Part shown: piece by piece, positions 26,696 to 35,729 of the stretch
Layout: each line of letters starts with the position of its first letter
How positions within the stretch are numbered: the stretch's first letter is position 1
Assembly (NCBI GenBank): GCA_017460805.1
Contig: JAFUAF010000037.1
Location: 62,001-126,000 of the forward strand
Direction of reading: 5' to 3'
DNA length: 64,000 nucleotides
Source: Bacillota bacterium
Lineage (GTDB): Bacteria; Bacillota; Clostridia; Lachnospirales; CAG-274
The notes under the pieces: generated by a model
Database searches by the model: none
The model's input: only the letters and a program-made list of their open reading frames with translations
What the model was told of the DNA's origin: nothing
Translations under genes and position numbers: made by a program

Positions 26696-28054
26696 ATGGC
26701 GGCTAAAACACGTTATGTCTGTTCCAACTGCGGGTATGAGACCGTAAAATGGCTTGGCAAATGCCCCGACTGCGGCAGTTTTTCCACATTTACCGAGGAG
26801 GAAGTCGAGCCAAAGAATAAAAGAACGGGCTTTGCATCCGCGCCTGTGCGTACACCCATAAAGCTGAATACCGTAAAAGCAGACAGCGAGGGCAGGACAA
26901 AAACCGAAATAGGGGAGCTTGATATAGTTCTCGGCGGAGGTTTTGTGCAGGGCTCTCTGACATTGGTTGGCGGCGACCCCGGTATTGGTAAAAGTACCTT
27001 GCTTTTACAGATATGCCAAAAAATGGAGGACAAGGGCAAGACCGTGCTTTATGTATCGGGCGAGGAGTCGGCACAGCAGATAAAAATGCGTGCGCAGCGC
27101 CTTGGTGTAGAGGGCGAAAGTCTGCTTTTACTTGCTGAAACTGATGTAAATTCCATTATTGCGACAGCTATAGACACAAAGCCCGATATGCTTATAATAG
27201 ATTCTATACAGACTATGTATCTGGACAGCGTTACATCTGCGCCCGGCTCCGTTACACAGGTGCGCGAGGCATCAAACCGATTTATGCAGCTTGCAAAGGG
27301 CTACAATATATCTGTGGTGCTGGTCGGTCATGTGACAAAGGACGGCTCGCTTGCAGGTCCGCGTGTGCTGGAGCATATAGTCGATACCGTGCTTTATTTT
27401 GAGGGTCAGCGAAACGGAAATTACAGACTTTTGCGAAGTGTTAAAAACCGTTTTGGCGGCACTAACGAAGTCGGCGTGTTTGAAATGAGCGCCAAAGGAC
27501 TTCGCGAAGTAAAAAATCCGTCGGAGTATATGCTTTCGGGCAGACCCGAGGATGTGCCCGGTACGGTCATTACCTGCATTATGGAGGGCAGCCGCCCGAT
27601 GCTGATAGAAGTGCAGAGCCTTGTCACATATACAAATTTCGGTATCCCGCGCCGTATGGCAACGGGTACGGATTTCAACCGTGTGATAATGCTTATTGCC
27701 GTGCTTGAAAAATGCGGCGATCTTCAGCTTGGAAATTACGATGCCTACGTCAATCTTGCGGGCGGTATGAAAATTACCGAAACTTCTCTTGACTGTGCGC
27801 TTGCAGTGGCTATAGCTTCGGCTTATACGGGCAAGATAGTTCCCGCGGATACCGTTATTTTCGGAGAAATAGGTCTGACGGGCGAGATACGCGGCGTTTC
27901 TATGGTGCAGCAAAGAATAAACGAGATAAAGAAACTCGGTTTTAAAAGGGTAGTAATACCGCGCGCCAACCTTAAAGAGGCGGCATCGGTAAAAGATATG
28001 GATATTTTAAGCGTAAACTCGGTAAACGAGCTGCTTAAAGTAAGCATGAAGTGA
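26696..28054 (+). CDS. radA: DNA repair protein RadA/Sms
   Basis: A RecA-like ATPase that promotes branch migration in recombination repair. 452 residues: an N-terminal zinc finger (Cys 9, 12, 23, 26), a Walker A GDPGIGKST (about 99-107), the RadA-specific KNRFG motif, and a C-terminal Lon-protease-like domain (about 275-452). ATG 26696 is one base after the previous stop. Confidence 0.96.
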   Translation: MAAKTRYVCSNCGYETVKWLGKCPDCGSFSTFTEEEVEPKNKRTGFASAPVRTPIKLNTVKADSEGRTKTEIGELDIVLGGGFVQGSLTLVGGDPGIGKSTLLLQICQKMEDKGKTVLYVSGEESAQQIKMRAQRLGVEGESLLLLAETDVNSIIATAIDTKPDMLIIDSIQTMYLDSVTSAPGSVTQVREASNRFMQLAKGYNISVVLVGHVTKDGSLAGPRVLEHIVDTVLYFEGQRNGNYRLLRSVKNRFGGTNEVGVFEMSAKGLREVKNPSEYMLSGRPEDVPGTVITCIMEGSRPMLIEVQSLVTYTNFGIPRRMATGTDFNRVIMLIAVLEKCGDLQLGNYDAYVNLAGGMKITETSLDCALAVAIASAYTGKIVPADTVIFGEIGLTGEIRGVSMVQQRINEIKKLGFKRVVIPRANLKEAASVKDMDILSVNSVNELLKVSMK

Positions 28055-28102
28055 TTTTTTTTAATTTTTATTTTACAAAAGAATTACATTGTAATTATTT
28101 TC

Positions 28103-28131
28103 TTGATTTTTGGTAAAAAATATAGTACAAT
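28103..28131 (+). promoter_or_regulatory. Promoter of the SEC-C gene
   Basis: TTGATT at 28103-28108, 17-nt spacer, TACAAT at 28126-28131; start near 28138, leaving a ~80-nt leader. Confidence 0.7.
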
Positions 28132-28218
28132 ATCTAATGATGTGTTATTAAGCTTTGTTTTGGGACAGGCTTTATAACAAATAATAATTATTAACAGAAT
28201 ACTCAGGAGGAAGTTTTT

Positions 28219-28737
28219 ATGACTTTATATGAACAGTGGTTTGGTGCGGCTTATAACAGAGACGGCAGAACAAATGAGCGTGTTTGGGATGAATATATGC
28301 CGCAGGAACAGAAAATATACGAATACATTCTTGAAAACAAAACAAAGGAAATAAGCGGCACAGTTAAGCAGCTTTCCGAGCGTTTTGATATGACACCCGT
28401 TTATATTGTCGGTTTTATCGACGGTATCAACGAAACTCAGGATCCCCGCATAGATATCGAACATCTTACAGAGGAGACTGAGGTAACTATCAAGATAGAT
28501 TTCCCGACACTTTTCAAGAAAATGGTTGAGTACAAGGCAGATCACCTTTACTCACTTCCTCAGTGGAAGAATATCTTCAAGGAAGAAGAAATGAAGAAGT
28601 ACTACAAGGAGCAGAAGAACTCGGGTACTTACATCAACCCTAACGCTAAGGTCGGCAGAAACGATCCTTGTCCCTGCGGCAGCGGTCTTAAATATAAGAA
28701 GTGCTGCGGTAAGAACGTAAAGACAGTTGAGGCTTAA
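28219..28737 (+). CDS. SEC-C motif protein
   Basis: 172 residues. An all-helical N-terminal part of unknown function is followed by a C-terminal zinc-binding SEC-C motif, [20 protein letters not shown], nearly identical to the tail of SecA encoded at 35.7 kb. SEC-C tails bind SecB-like partners or ribosomes in other bacteria. AGGAGG precedes ATG 28219. Role unknown. Confidence 0.85.
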   Translation: MTLYEQWFGAAYNRDGRTNERVWDEYMPQEQKIYEYILENKTKEISGTVKQLSERFDMTPVYIVGFIDGINETQDPRIDIEHLTEETEVTIKIDFPTLFKKMVEYKADHLYSLPQWKNIFKEEEMKKYYKEQKNSGTYINPNAKVGRNDPCPCGSGLKYKKCCGKNVKTVEA

Positions 28738-28783
28738 TAACATCTGTAAAAATTGTCTTACAAATTTTTAGAGGTGGCTCTGA

Positions 28784-29839
28784 TTGAAAACTACGATTTT
28801 AACGGTCGATCCGACAAATACGCAGTTAAATAACGAGATATACGCAAAGGCCGCTGAGGTGATAAATACCGGCGGTCTTGTGGCGTTTCCGACAGAGACG
28901 GTTTACGGATTGGGCGCAAATGCGCTGGACGGTACGGCGGTCAAAAAAATTTACGAAGCAAAGGGCAGACCGTCCGATAACCCTCTTATTGCGCATATCT
29001 CGGATATAAGTGAACTTTATGCGCTTGTAAAGGATATAAGTCCTGTGGCACAGAAATTGATGAAAGCATTCTGGCCCGGGCCTATGACACTTGTTTTTAA
29101 AAAGAAGGATATTATTCCCAAAGAAACAAGCGGCGGGCTTGATACCGTGGCTGTACGCTTTCCCGAAAATCGTGTGGCACAGCATTTTATTGCGGCCTGC
29201 GGTGTGCCTATAGCTGCGCCGAGTGCGAATACGAGCGGCAAACCGAGTCCAACAAGGGCATCTCATGTCGAATTTGACCTTGACGGCAAGATAGATATGA
29301 TAATAGACGGCGGGCATTGCGAATTCGGGCTTGAAAGCACAATAGTGGATGTCAGCGGTGATGTGCCGTGTCTGCTTCGTCCGGGATCGGTAACACTTGA
29401 AATGCTTAAAGAAATAGCACCGGATATTACGGTCGATAAAGCAGTTTTGGGTAAGCTTAACGAGGGCGAACGCCCGAAAGCGCCGGGAATGAAGTATACA
29501 CATTACTCTCCCGATGCAAATGTAACAATAGTCCGGGGCAGTGTGGACAAGACTGTAAAGGAAATAAATTCTCTATTGGAAGAACATAAAAACGAAAACT
29601 GCGGTGTTATCGCGACCGAGGAGACAAAGGACGGCTACAACACAAAAAATGTGCTTGTGATCGGTTCGCGCAAACATCCCGAAACGATAGCGGCAAACCT
29701 TTTTAAAATGCTCAGAAAATGCGATTATTACGGCTATAAAGTCGTTTTTGTCGAGGGTTTTCCCGAAAGTGAGATAGGTCTTGCGATAATGAACAGACTT
29801 AAAAAGGCTGCGGGATATAATATTATTGAACTGAATTAA
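28784..29839 (+). CDS. Threonylcarbamoyl-AMP synthase (Sua5/YwlC type)
   Basis: Makes the threonylcarbamoyl-AMP used for the t6A37 modification of ANN-decoding tRNAs. 351 residues: the YrdC/Sua5 core (about 15-215, FPTETVYGLGANA, KGRPSDNPLIAHI, AVRFPENRVAQ, PSANTSGKPSPT) plus the C-terminal Sua5 domain (about 230-351), which marks the long form. The TTG start at 28784 follows GAGGTGG at 28771. It opens a run ending with the TagO-like gene. Confidence 0.93.
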   Translation: MKTTILTVDPTNTQLNNEIYAKAAEVINTGGLVAFPTETVYGLGANALDGTAVKKIYEAKGRPSDNPLIAHISDISELYALVKDISPVAQKLMKAFWPGPMTLVFKKKDIIPKETSGGLDTVAVRFPENRVAQHFIAACGVPIAAPSANTSGKPSPTRASHVEFDLDGKIDMIIDGGHCEFGLESTIVDVSGDVPCLLRPGSVTLEMLKEIAPDITVDKAVLGKLNEGERPKAPGMKYTHYSPDANVTIVRGSVDKTVKEINSLLEEHKNENCGVIATEETKDGYNTKNVLVIGSRKHPETIAANLFKMLRKCDYYGYKVVFVEGFPESEIGLAIMNRLKKAAGYNIIELN

Positions 29840-29866
29840 GAACAAATCAAGAAAGGAAAGACGACT

Positions 29867-30295
29867 ATGATAGGCTTGGGCTGTGACCATGGCGGTCTTG
29901 AATTAAAGAACATAATTATTGAATATCTGAAGAAAAATAATATAGAATACAAAGATTACGGAACTTACACACCCGATTCGGTGGATTATCCCGTTTATGC
30001 AAAAAAAGTAGCAAATGCCGTCACATCGGGCGAGTGTGAAAAGGGCATACTTATCTGCGGTACGGGTATAGGCATTTCCATTGCCGCAAATAAGGTAAAG
30101 GGCATACGCGCCGCACTTTGCCACGATGTTGCGTCCGCAAAGCTTACAAGGCTTCACAACGACAGCAATATCCTTTGCATGGGCGGCAGGATAATAGGTC
30201 CCGAACACGCTCTTGCCATAGCCGAAGCATGGCTCGGTACGGATTTTTCGGGTGACGAAAGACATATCAGAAGAATAAATATGATAGAGGACTAA
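29867..30295 (+). CDS. rpiB: Ribose-5-phosphate isomerase B
   Basis: Interconverts ribose-5-P and ribulose-5-P. 142 residues, normal for RpiB/LacAB. Motifs: CDHGG near the N-terminus, CGTGIGISIAANKVKGIRAA (active-site Cys and anion hole) and CMGGRIIG. AAAGGAAAG lies before ATG 29867. With tkt it covers part of the pentose phosphate pathway. Confidence 0.95.
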   Translation: MIGLGCDHGGLELKNIIIEYLKKNNIEYKDYGTYTPDSVDYPVYAKKVANAVTSGECEKGILICGTGIGISIAANKVKGIRAALCHDVASAKLTRLHNDSNILCMGGRIIGPEHALAIAEAWLGTDFSGDERHIRRINMIED

Positions 30296-30312
30296 GAGAG
30301 AGGGGTATACTT

Positions 30313-30939
30313 ATGAGCAGTTTATTTATAAACGAGCATCCGCTTGTGCAGTCAAAACTTGTGCTTTTACGCGATACAAATACAAAAAGCAAGGAATTTC
30401 GCGAGCTTGTGGGTGAAATGGCAAGCCTTTTATGCTATGATGCTGTAAGGGATTTTCAAACAAAGGAAATTGAAGTGGAAACTCCGCTTGGCAAGGCGGA
30501 GGGCAAAACGCTTGACAAGGAGATAGGTGTTGTGGCTCTTCTGCGTGCGGGTATGGGCATGGCAGAGGGTATCCTTAATATGATACCTGCCGCAAAAATG
30601 GGTCATATCGGTCTTTACCGCGACCCAAACACCTTACAGCCTATAGAATATTTCTGCAAGATACCAAAGGATGCCGAAAATATGCATATATTCGTGCTTG
30701 ACCCTATGCTTGCAACGGGCGGTACGGCATCTGCGGCTATACAGTTTTTAAAGGAACGCGGCGTAAAGGATATTACTTTCCTGTGCATAGTCTGCGGCAG
30801 AGAGGGCGTTCAGAAGATACAGGCAGATCATCCCGATGTGGATATCTATACAGCTGCTCTTGACCGCTCTATCACAGAGGACGGCTATATCGTTCCGGGT
30901 CTCGGCGATGTCGGCAACAGAATGTACGGCACCAAATAA
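30313..30939 (+). CDS. upp: Uracil phosphoribosyltransferase
   Basis: Salvages uracil to UMP using PRPP. 208 residues, normal length. PRPP loop VLDPMLATGGTASAAI; RAGMGMAEG and the C-terminal GLGDVGNRMYGTK uracil-binding tail are typical. Located 17 nt after rpiB, an arrangement common in Bacillota. Confidence 0.97.
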   Translation: MSSLFINEHPLVQSKLVLLRDTNTKSKEFRELVGEMASLLCYDAVRDFQTKEIEVETPLGKAEGKTLDKEIGVVALLRAGMGMAEGILNMIPAAKMGHIGLYRDPNTLQPIEYFCKIPKDAENMHIFVLDPMLATGGTASAAIQFLKERGVKDITFLCIVCGREGVQKIQADHPDVDIYTAALDRSITEDGYIVPGLGDVGNRMYGTK

Positions 30940-30967
30940 ACTGTATTTATGAAAGGGGGCTGTTTTT

Positions 30968-31993
30968 ATGTCCCATGATTGGCTGTTGTATATGACAGCG
31001 TTTGCTACCGCATTCGGTGTAACGATGGTGACTACGCCTATTGCACGAAAAATAGCATATAAATTCAAGGCTGTGGACTATCCGCGTTCAAGAGGTATGA
31101 ACAAAGAACCCGTGCCGCTTATGGGCGGTATTGCCATTGTACTTGGCTTTGCCGTAAGTCTGCTTGTGACAAGCCTTTTTGTGTCGGGATTTAAAACAAA
31201 GCAGTTTTTGGGCTTTGTTATCGGCGGTATAATAATTTTTATAGTCGGTATGCTTGATGATGTGTACGAGCTTGGCCCTAAATTCAAACTGCTTATGCAG
31301 TTTATAGTAGGACTTATTGTCGTTAGCACGGGTACAAAAATAGATTTTATAATGTGGCCATATTGGCAGTATTTAAAGGTGCTTTCGGCACCCATAACGA
31401 TAGTGTGGATAATCGGTCTTATAAATGCGGTAAACCTTATCGACGGTCTTGACGGCCTTGCGGCGGGTGTTACAAGTATTGCGGCTATCTGTCTTATGGT
31501 GCTTTGCATACTTTCGGGTACTACCTTGGCAATTGCGCTTACTGCGGCACTTGCGGGTGCCTGCCTTGGCTTCCTGCCAAGAAATTTCAGCCCTGCCGAG
31601 ATATATATGGGCGATACGGGCTCGACTTTCCTTGGATATGTGCTTGCGGTTGCAAGCTGTATAGGCGTATTCAAAAGTTATGCTATCCTTTCTATCGTGC
31701 TTTCTGTGCTTGCAATGGCTCTGCCTATTATGGACTCCGCCTTTGCCATAATCAGACGTGCGATAAATCATAAACCCATTATGATGGCTGACAGGGGTCA
31801 TCTTCACCACAGATTGATAGATGCGGGTTATACAAACAAGCAGGCTGTTGCCATTTTGTACGGCCTTAGCCTTGCAAGTGCGGTTATTGCCGTACTTATC
31901 GCAATGCAGGATTACCGCGCGACTATTATCGTGTTTTTCTTCTTTATGATACTTCTGCTTATGATGTTTGCATATAAAAGCAGAACCAAATAA
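30968..31993 (+). CDS. Undecaprenyl-phosphate sugar-1-phosphate transferase (TagO/WecA-like)
   Basis: A polytopic enzyme that loads GlcNAc-1-P, or a similar sugar, onto undecaprenyl phosphate and so starts a wall glycan. 341 residues, about ten helices. Motifs: DDVYELGP (DDxx), NAVNLIDGLDGLAAG, GDTGSTFLG and the HLHHR loop (DRGHLHHR). It is more TagO/WecA-like than MraY-like. It could start the polymer exported by the ABC module at 39.6 kb; that link is inference. Confidence 0.92.
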   Translation: MSHDWLLYMTAFATAFGVTMVTTPIARKIAYKFKAVDYPRSRGMNKEPVPLMGGIAIVLGFAVSLLVTSLFVSGFKTKQFLGFVIGGIIIFIVGMLDDVYELGPKFKLLMQFIVGLIVVSTGTKIDFIMWPYWQYLKVLSAPITIVWIIGLINAVNLIDGLDGLAAGVTSIAAICLMVLCILSGTTLAIALTAALAGACLGFLPRNFSPAEIYMGDTGSTFLGYVLAVASCIGVFKSYAILSIVLSVLAMALPIMDSAFAIIRRAINHKPIMMADRGHLHHRLIDAGYTNKQAVAILYGLSLASAVIAVLIAMQDYRATIIVFFFFMILLLMMFAYKSRTK

Positions 31994-32003
31994 AAATATA
32001 TCG

Positions 32004-32037
32004 GCCGCGGTTTTTTCGGAACACCGCGGCTTTCTTT
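32004..32037 (+). terminator. Terminator after the TagO-like gene
   Basis: GCCGCGGT (32004-32011) pairs with ACCGCGGC (32023-32030), then TTTCTTTT. Confidence 0.87.
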
Positions 32038-32087
32038 TAATGTAAGAAAATTCGGAATTATTTTGGGGCTATTTATTAAAAGAGTAC

Positions 32088-32116
32088 TTGAATATTTCCT
32101 CTGTTTGGTATATAAT
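32088..32116 (+). promoter_or_regulatory. Sigma-A promoter of nadB
   Basis: TTGAAT at 32088-32093, 17-nt spacer, TATAAT at 32111-32116. Confidence 0.75.
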
Positions 32117-32165
32117 TAATAAAATAAGTTTTTACGAAGGTAAAAATCGACATGGGGGCTAAAAT

Positions 32166-33656
32166 ATGGCTATAAAAAATATTATTGATGCAGATATACT
32201 GATAATCGGCTCGGGCATAGGTGCTTTAAGTGTTGCGGGCAAACTCTGCCGTGAGGGCAGGCAGATAACGGTGGTTACAAAAGGCCTTGAAAAGTCGTGT
32301 AATTCCTCGCTTGCACAGGGAGGTATCTCCGTTGCGCTTTCCAAAGAGGATGACTATCATATCCACTTTAAGGACACAATGGCTGCGGGCTGTTATCAGA
32401 ATGATGAAGAAGCGGTAATGACCCTTGTTTCAAAAGCACCCGAGATAATTCGTGAGTTTATAGATACGGGTATGAAATTCGATACGGACGAAAACGGCGA
32501 ATTACAGTTCGGAAGAGAGGCTGCACACAGCCTTAACCGTGTTATCCATGCAGGCGGTGACAAAACAGGACTGCTTGTTGTGGAACAGCTTTTAAGAAAT
32601 ATCAACGAAAATGTAACCATTATGCGCAATGAAATGGCTCTTGACCTTTGTGTTAAGGACGGGCAGTGCAACGGTGTCATAACCCGTGACGAAAACGGTA
32701 ATTTAAAACGATATAAAGCTAATTTTACCATACTTGCAACGGGCGGCATCGGTCAGCTTTATCCGTCCACATCAAATGATACTACCATTACGGGCGACGG
32801 AATGGCGATGGCTTACCGTGCGGGCTGCGTGCTTAAAAATCTGGAGTTTATCCAGTTCCATCCGACGATGCTTACAATAGACGGCAACGCTTACGGTCTT
32901 GTTTCCGAGGCTGTGCGCGGTGACGGCGGTATTCTTATAAACGAAAAGGGCGAAAAGATAATGGAGGGCGTACACCCCATGAAAGACCTTGCACCCCGTG
33001 ATGTAGTGGCCCGTGAAGTCTATGCGCATTACCTCAAAGGCGAGAAGATATATCTCGATATCTCCGCTATACACGATTTCAGGGACAGATTTCCGACAGT
33101 TACCGAGATATGCGAAAGCCACGGCGTAGACCTTTCCAAAAATCTTATCCCCGTGGGTCCGGGTGCTCATTTTCACATGGGCGGTGTTCAGGCAACACCT
33201 CAGGGCGTTACCAATATAGAGGGGCTCTTTGCGGTAGGCGAAGTGGCTTGTACGGGTGTTCACGGTGCTAACAGACTTGCCAGCAACTCTCTGCTTGAAG
33301 GTATCGTTTTCGGCAAACTGCTTGCTGAACATATTTCCGCTATTGACAGAAAAGCTCCCGATTTTGAGTATGAGATGCCCGTGTATACGGTGGATAAACT
33401 GCCTGCAAAATCGGAGATACAGCGTAAGATGATGGATTTTGTGGGTATAGTGAGACACCGCTCGCAAATGCATGAGATAATGGAGTGGTTCAGACAGTAT
33501 ATGCCGCAGGGCTGCGACAGTTTCTGCGCTCTCGACCTGACAAAAACAGACAATGCCAAACAGGAAGTATACAATATGCTTACTGCGGGCTGGCTTATTG
33601 CGGATGCCGCAATGAAACGCCACGACAGCATTGGCGCACATTATGTAGTAGAATAA
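32166..33656 (+). CDS. nadB: L-aspartate oxidase
   Basis: A FAD flavoprotein that oxidises aspartate to iminoaspartate in NAD synthesis. 496 residues: FAD site IIGSGIGALSVA, SSLAQGGISVA, HSLNRVIHAGGDKTG, and the active-site/FAD region HFHMGGVQATPQGVTNIEGLFAVGEVACTGVHGANRLASNSLLEG (quoted in part). The C-terminal helical domain is present but short. nadA and nadC do not follow it here, unlike the common nadBCA order, so the gene stands alone. A succinate dehydrogenase-like flavoprotein is less likely given GANRLASNSL. Confidence 0.93.
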   Translation: MAIKNIIDADILIIGSGIGALSVAGKLCREGRQITVVTKGLEKSCNSSLAQGGISVALSKEDDYHIHFKDTMAAGCYQNDEEAVMTLVSKAPEIIREFIDTGMKFDTDENGELQFGREAAHSLNRVIHAGGDKTGLLVVEQLLRNINENVTIMRNEMALDLCVKDGQCNGVITRDENGNLKRYKANFTILATGGIGQLYPSTSNDTTITGDGMAMAYRAGCVLKNLEFIQFHPTMLTIDGNAYGLVSEAVRGDGGILINEKGEKIMEGVHPMKDLAPRDVVAREVYAHYLKGEKIYLDISAIHDFRDRFPTVTEICESHGVDLSKNLIPVGPGAHFHMGGVQATPQGVTNIEGLFAVGEVACTGVHGANRLASNSLLEGIVFGKLLAEHISAIDRKAPDFEYEMPVYTVDKLPAKSEIQRKMMDFVGIVRHRSQMHEIMEWFRQYMPQGCDSFCALDLTKTDNAKQEVYNMLTAGWLIADAAMKRHDSIGAHYVVE

Positions 33657-33662
33657 AAAAAT

Positions 33663-33700
33663 GCCGAAGCGTTTTGAAAATGCTTCGGCTTGTTTTTTTT
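33663..33700 (+). terminator. Terminator after nadB
   Basis: GCCGAAGC pairs with GCTTCGGC (33663-33670 with 33682-33689), then a T-run. Confidence 0.88.
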
Positions 33701-34007
33701 ATCCGAGTAAGTTTATAAAAGCGGATGCCCTGTCCATGTAATTTGCCAGGCCTGCTGCTGCGCCTACCGCAAACATGAGTATATAGAATGCGAATACGAC
33801 TGCGGCGATTATAAGGTATGCCTGGAAGAATGTCTTTTTGCTTGGGTTTACATCGGAGCCGAAAGCCCAGATAAATACCATAACAATGTTGACACATGGT
33901 ATACAAAGTATTAAAAATGTGATAAGCCAGTCACCCATTGTCATATGAGGATAAGCCATTTTGTCATAATCGATCGGTTGATTGTAATTGTTTTGTTCAG
34001 TGTCCAT
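33699..34007 (-). CDS. Small membrane protein, unknown function
   Basis: 102 residues with two membrane helices (about 24-48 and 62-88) and a hydrophilic N-terminus. The start at 34007 has GGAGGGTCT just upstream on the minus strand; the longer frame reaching 34097 lies inside the DUF2752 gene and is rejected. It overlaps that gene's end by 11 bp. Small proteins of this type often sit next to DUF2752 genes in Clostridia. Confidence 0.75.
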   Translation of the reverse strand: MDTEQNNYNQPIDYDKMAYPHMTMGDWLITFLILCIPCVNIVMVFIWAFGSDVNPSKKTFFQAYLIIAAVVFAFYILMFAVGAAAGLANYMDRASAFINLLG

Positions 34008-34425
34008 TAAAGACCCTCCTTGTATTGTTGTAAATATTGTTTTGTGTATATTCCAAAGGCGGATGGTCGGGGAAATATTTGTACATCCTGTAAACATACG
34101 CCGATATACCGATAATTAAAATTATGCCGAGAAGCAGTAAAAAAAGCTTTTTGTCGGTCTTGTTTTTGTAATAGCGCCTATAGCAGAAAAAAAGAGAAAA
34201 AAACACAAGCAAAGGCATTACGGGCTGATACCAAAGCATACCCAAAATGTCAAAGTGCAATAGTGCAAGTGCGCTTCTTATCGTGCCGCAGGCGGGGCAG
34301 GGCAGCCCTGTCAGAATACGCAGGGGGCAGCAGGTACCGAAAAAATGCGTCAGTATCAGGCATACGATGACTGCAATAACAAGCCCCGGAAGTATATTTT
34401 TTATGTCTTTTTTAAGAAGTTTCAT
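33997..34425 (-). CDS. DUF2752 membrane protein
   Basis: 142 residues, three to four membrane helices. The family hallmark GLPCPACGTIRSALALLHFD is present (about 40-60). Function unknown. ATG 34425 follows GGTG; a TTG at 34446 lies too deep in the upstream gene. It overlaps the acyltransferase gene by 14 bp, so the three minus-strand genes form one operon. Confidence 0.85.
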   Translation of the reverse strand: MKLLKKDIKNILPGLVIAVIVCLILTHFFGTCCPLRILTGLPCPACGTIRSALALLHFDILGMLWYQPVMPLLVFFSLFFCYRRYYKNKTDKKLFLLLLGIILIIGISAYVYRMYKYFPDHPPLEYTQNNIYNNTRRVFNGH

Positions 34426-35515
34426 TTTTATCACCGATTTTTCCAAAAAATTTCGGCTTTTTTATAATATTGTATGTGTACAGCTTTATTTTTTCGAGAA
34501 TATATGATATCATAAAGCTTATTATCAGCAAAAGTGCAAATTTTGCGGCAATATTCGTGCTTAAAATAAATATCCACGATATTACCAGCCAGTTAAAGAA
34601 AAAAAAGATATGGATCAGATACATATTCATTGAGTATCTGCCAAGCATGGTTATATACTTTGATATAAAGGTTTTGCGCTTTAAAAACAGTACCGATATA
34701 AATATTATGTCAAGTGACATAAATGTAAAACCAATATACGGAAATTGCAGTGAAACCGCCGCAGTTACCGCAAGTATGACAAATGACAGGCAAAGGCAGG
34801 GGATAAAGCTGCTTTCGGACAATTCGATCATTTTGTCGGGAGTATTCTTTTGTGCAATAAAGATCCCCACAGTAAATGGGAAAAAATAGAATAATTCACG
34901 GTCGGGCATAAAAGGCAGTTCCCAACGCAGAAAAATAAATACGCTGATGACTGCACACGGTAAGGCAGATATAGCAACAGCCGCATAAGGGAATTTTTTG
35001 ACGGCACGCCAAAACAGCGGAAAAAGCAGATAACAGCATATTATAGTTTCCATATACCACCAGTTTCCATTAAGCGTATTCGTGCGCAAAAGCCCGGACA
35101 AGCCAAAAAAATCCAACAGAAACTCGGCAGCGGCGTGGTATCTGCCGTTAAGATACATTATGATCGGACTGCATGGATGAGGCTTTACTATGCCCGATTG
35201 TTCCAGAATAAATGCGGGAATATATATCCACCAAAAATTTATCATCAATTTTTTTATGTGCATAAGAGAAAACTTGACCGAACCGCAGGAGCTTCTTTCA
35301 AAACTTTTTGTCAGTCCGTACCCGCTTAAAACCGTAAACAGAGCCACACACACATCGGATATTGCAACTGCGACAGACAAAGGACTGCTGTGCGTTATAT
35401 CAAAGGGGAAACTTTGTGATATCGGCGGCAAAACATGGTGCAAAAGCATCAGCATTATGCCTATACCCTTTATAAACAGCGTATGATCAACATCAAATTT
35501 TAGCGTTTCTTTCAT
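34412..35515 (-). CDS. Acyltransferase 3 family membrane protein
   Basis: 367 residues, about ten helices. The N-terminal IKGIGIMLMLLHHV supplies the family's catalytic His near residue 27, and a later GNWWYMETIICCYLLFPL is typical of OafA/acyltransferase 3. Such proteins O-acetylate surface glycans. ATG 35515 follows GGAGCGCTCC; the ATG at 35530 has no ribosome site. First gene of the minus-strand operon. Confidence 0.87.
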   Translation of the reverse strand: MKETLKFDVDHTLFIKGIGIMLMLLHHVLPPISQSFPFDITHSSPLSVAVAISDVCVALFTVLSGYGLTKSFERSSCGSVKFSLMHIKKLMINFWWIYIPAFILEQSGIVKPHPCSPIIMYLNGRYHAAAEFLLDFFGLSGLLRTNTLNGNWWYMETIICCYLLFPLFWRAVKKFPYAAVAISALPCAVISVFIFLRWELPFMPDRELFYFFPFTVGIFIAQKNTPDKMIELSESSFIPCLCLSFVILAVTAAVSLQFPYIGFTFMSLDIIFISVLFLKRKTFISKYITMLGRYSMNMYLIHIFFFFNWLVISWIFILSTNIAAKFALLLIISFMISYILEKIKLYTYNIIKKPKFFGKIGDKNETS

Positions 35516-35550
35516 ATTGGAGCGCTCCATTCAAAAAAAACTATAATGTA

Positions 35551-35579
35551 ATGATAACATTTTAAAAATGATGTGTCAA
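35551..35579 (-). promoter_or_regulatory. Sigma-A promoter of the acyltransferase operon
   Basis: Read on the minus strand: TTGACA (35579-35574), 17-nt spacer, TATCAT (35556-35551). Confidence 0.75.
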
Positions 35580-35638
35580 TTATTGTTTTGCTAAAAATGA
35601 AATTTCTCTTAATTTTTTTAAAAAATGTAAAATAACTC

Positions 35639-35668
35639 TTGCATAAGTAGGGGGTTATCTGTTAAAAT
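35639..35668 (+). promoter_or_regulatory. Promoter of secA-prfB
   Basis: TTGCAT at 35639-35644, 18-nt spacer, TAAAAT at 35663-35668; divergent from the acyltransferase promoter. Confidence 0.65.
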
Positions 35669-35729
35669 ATATATTGATTATTTATGTCATCAGGCATATA
35701 TTTGTAACTAAATAATACGAGGTGTAAAA

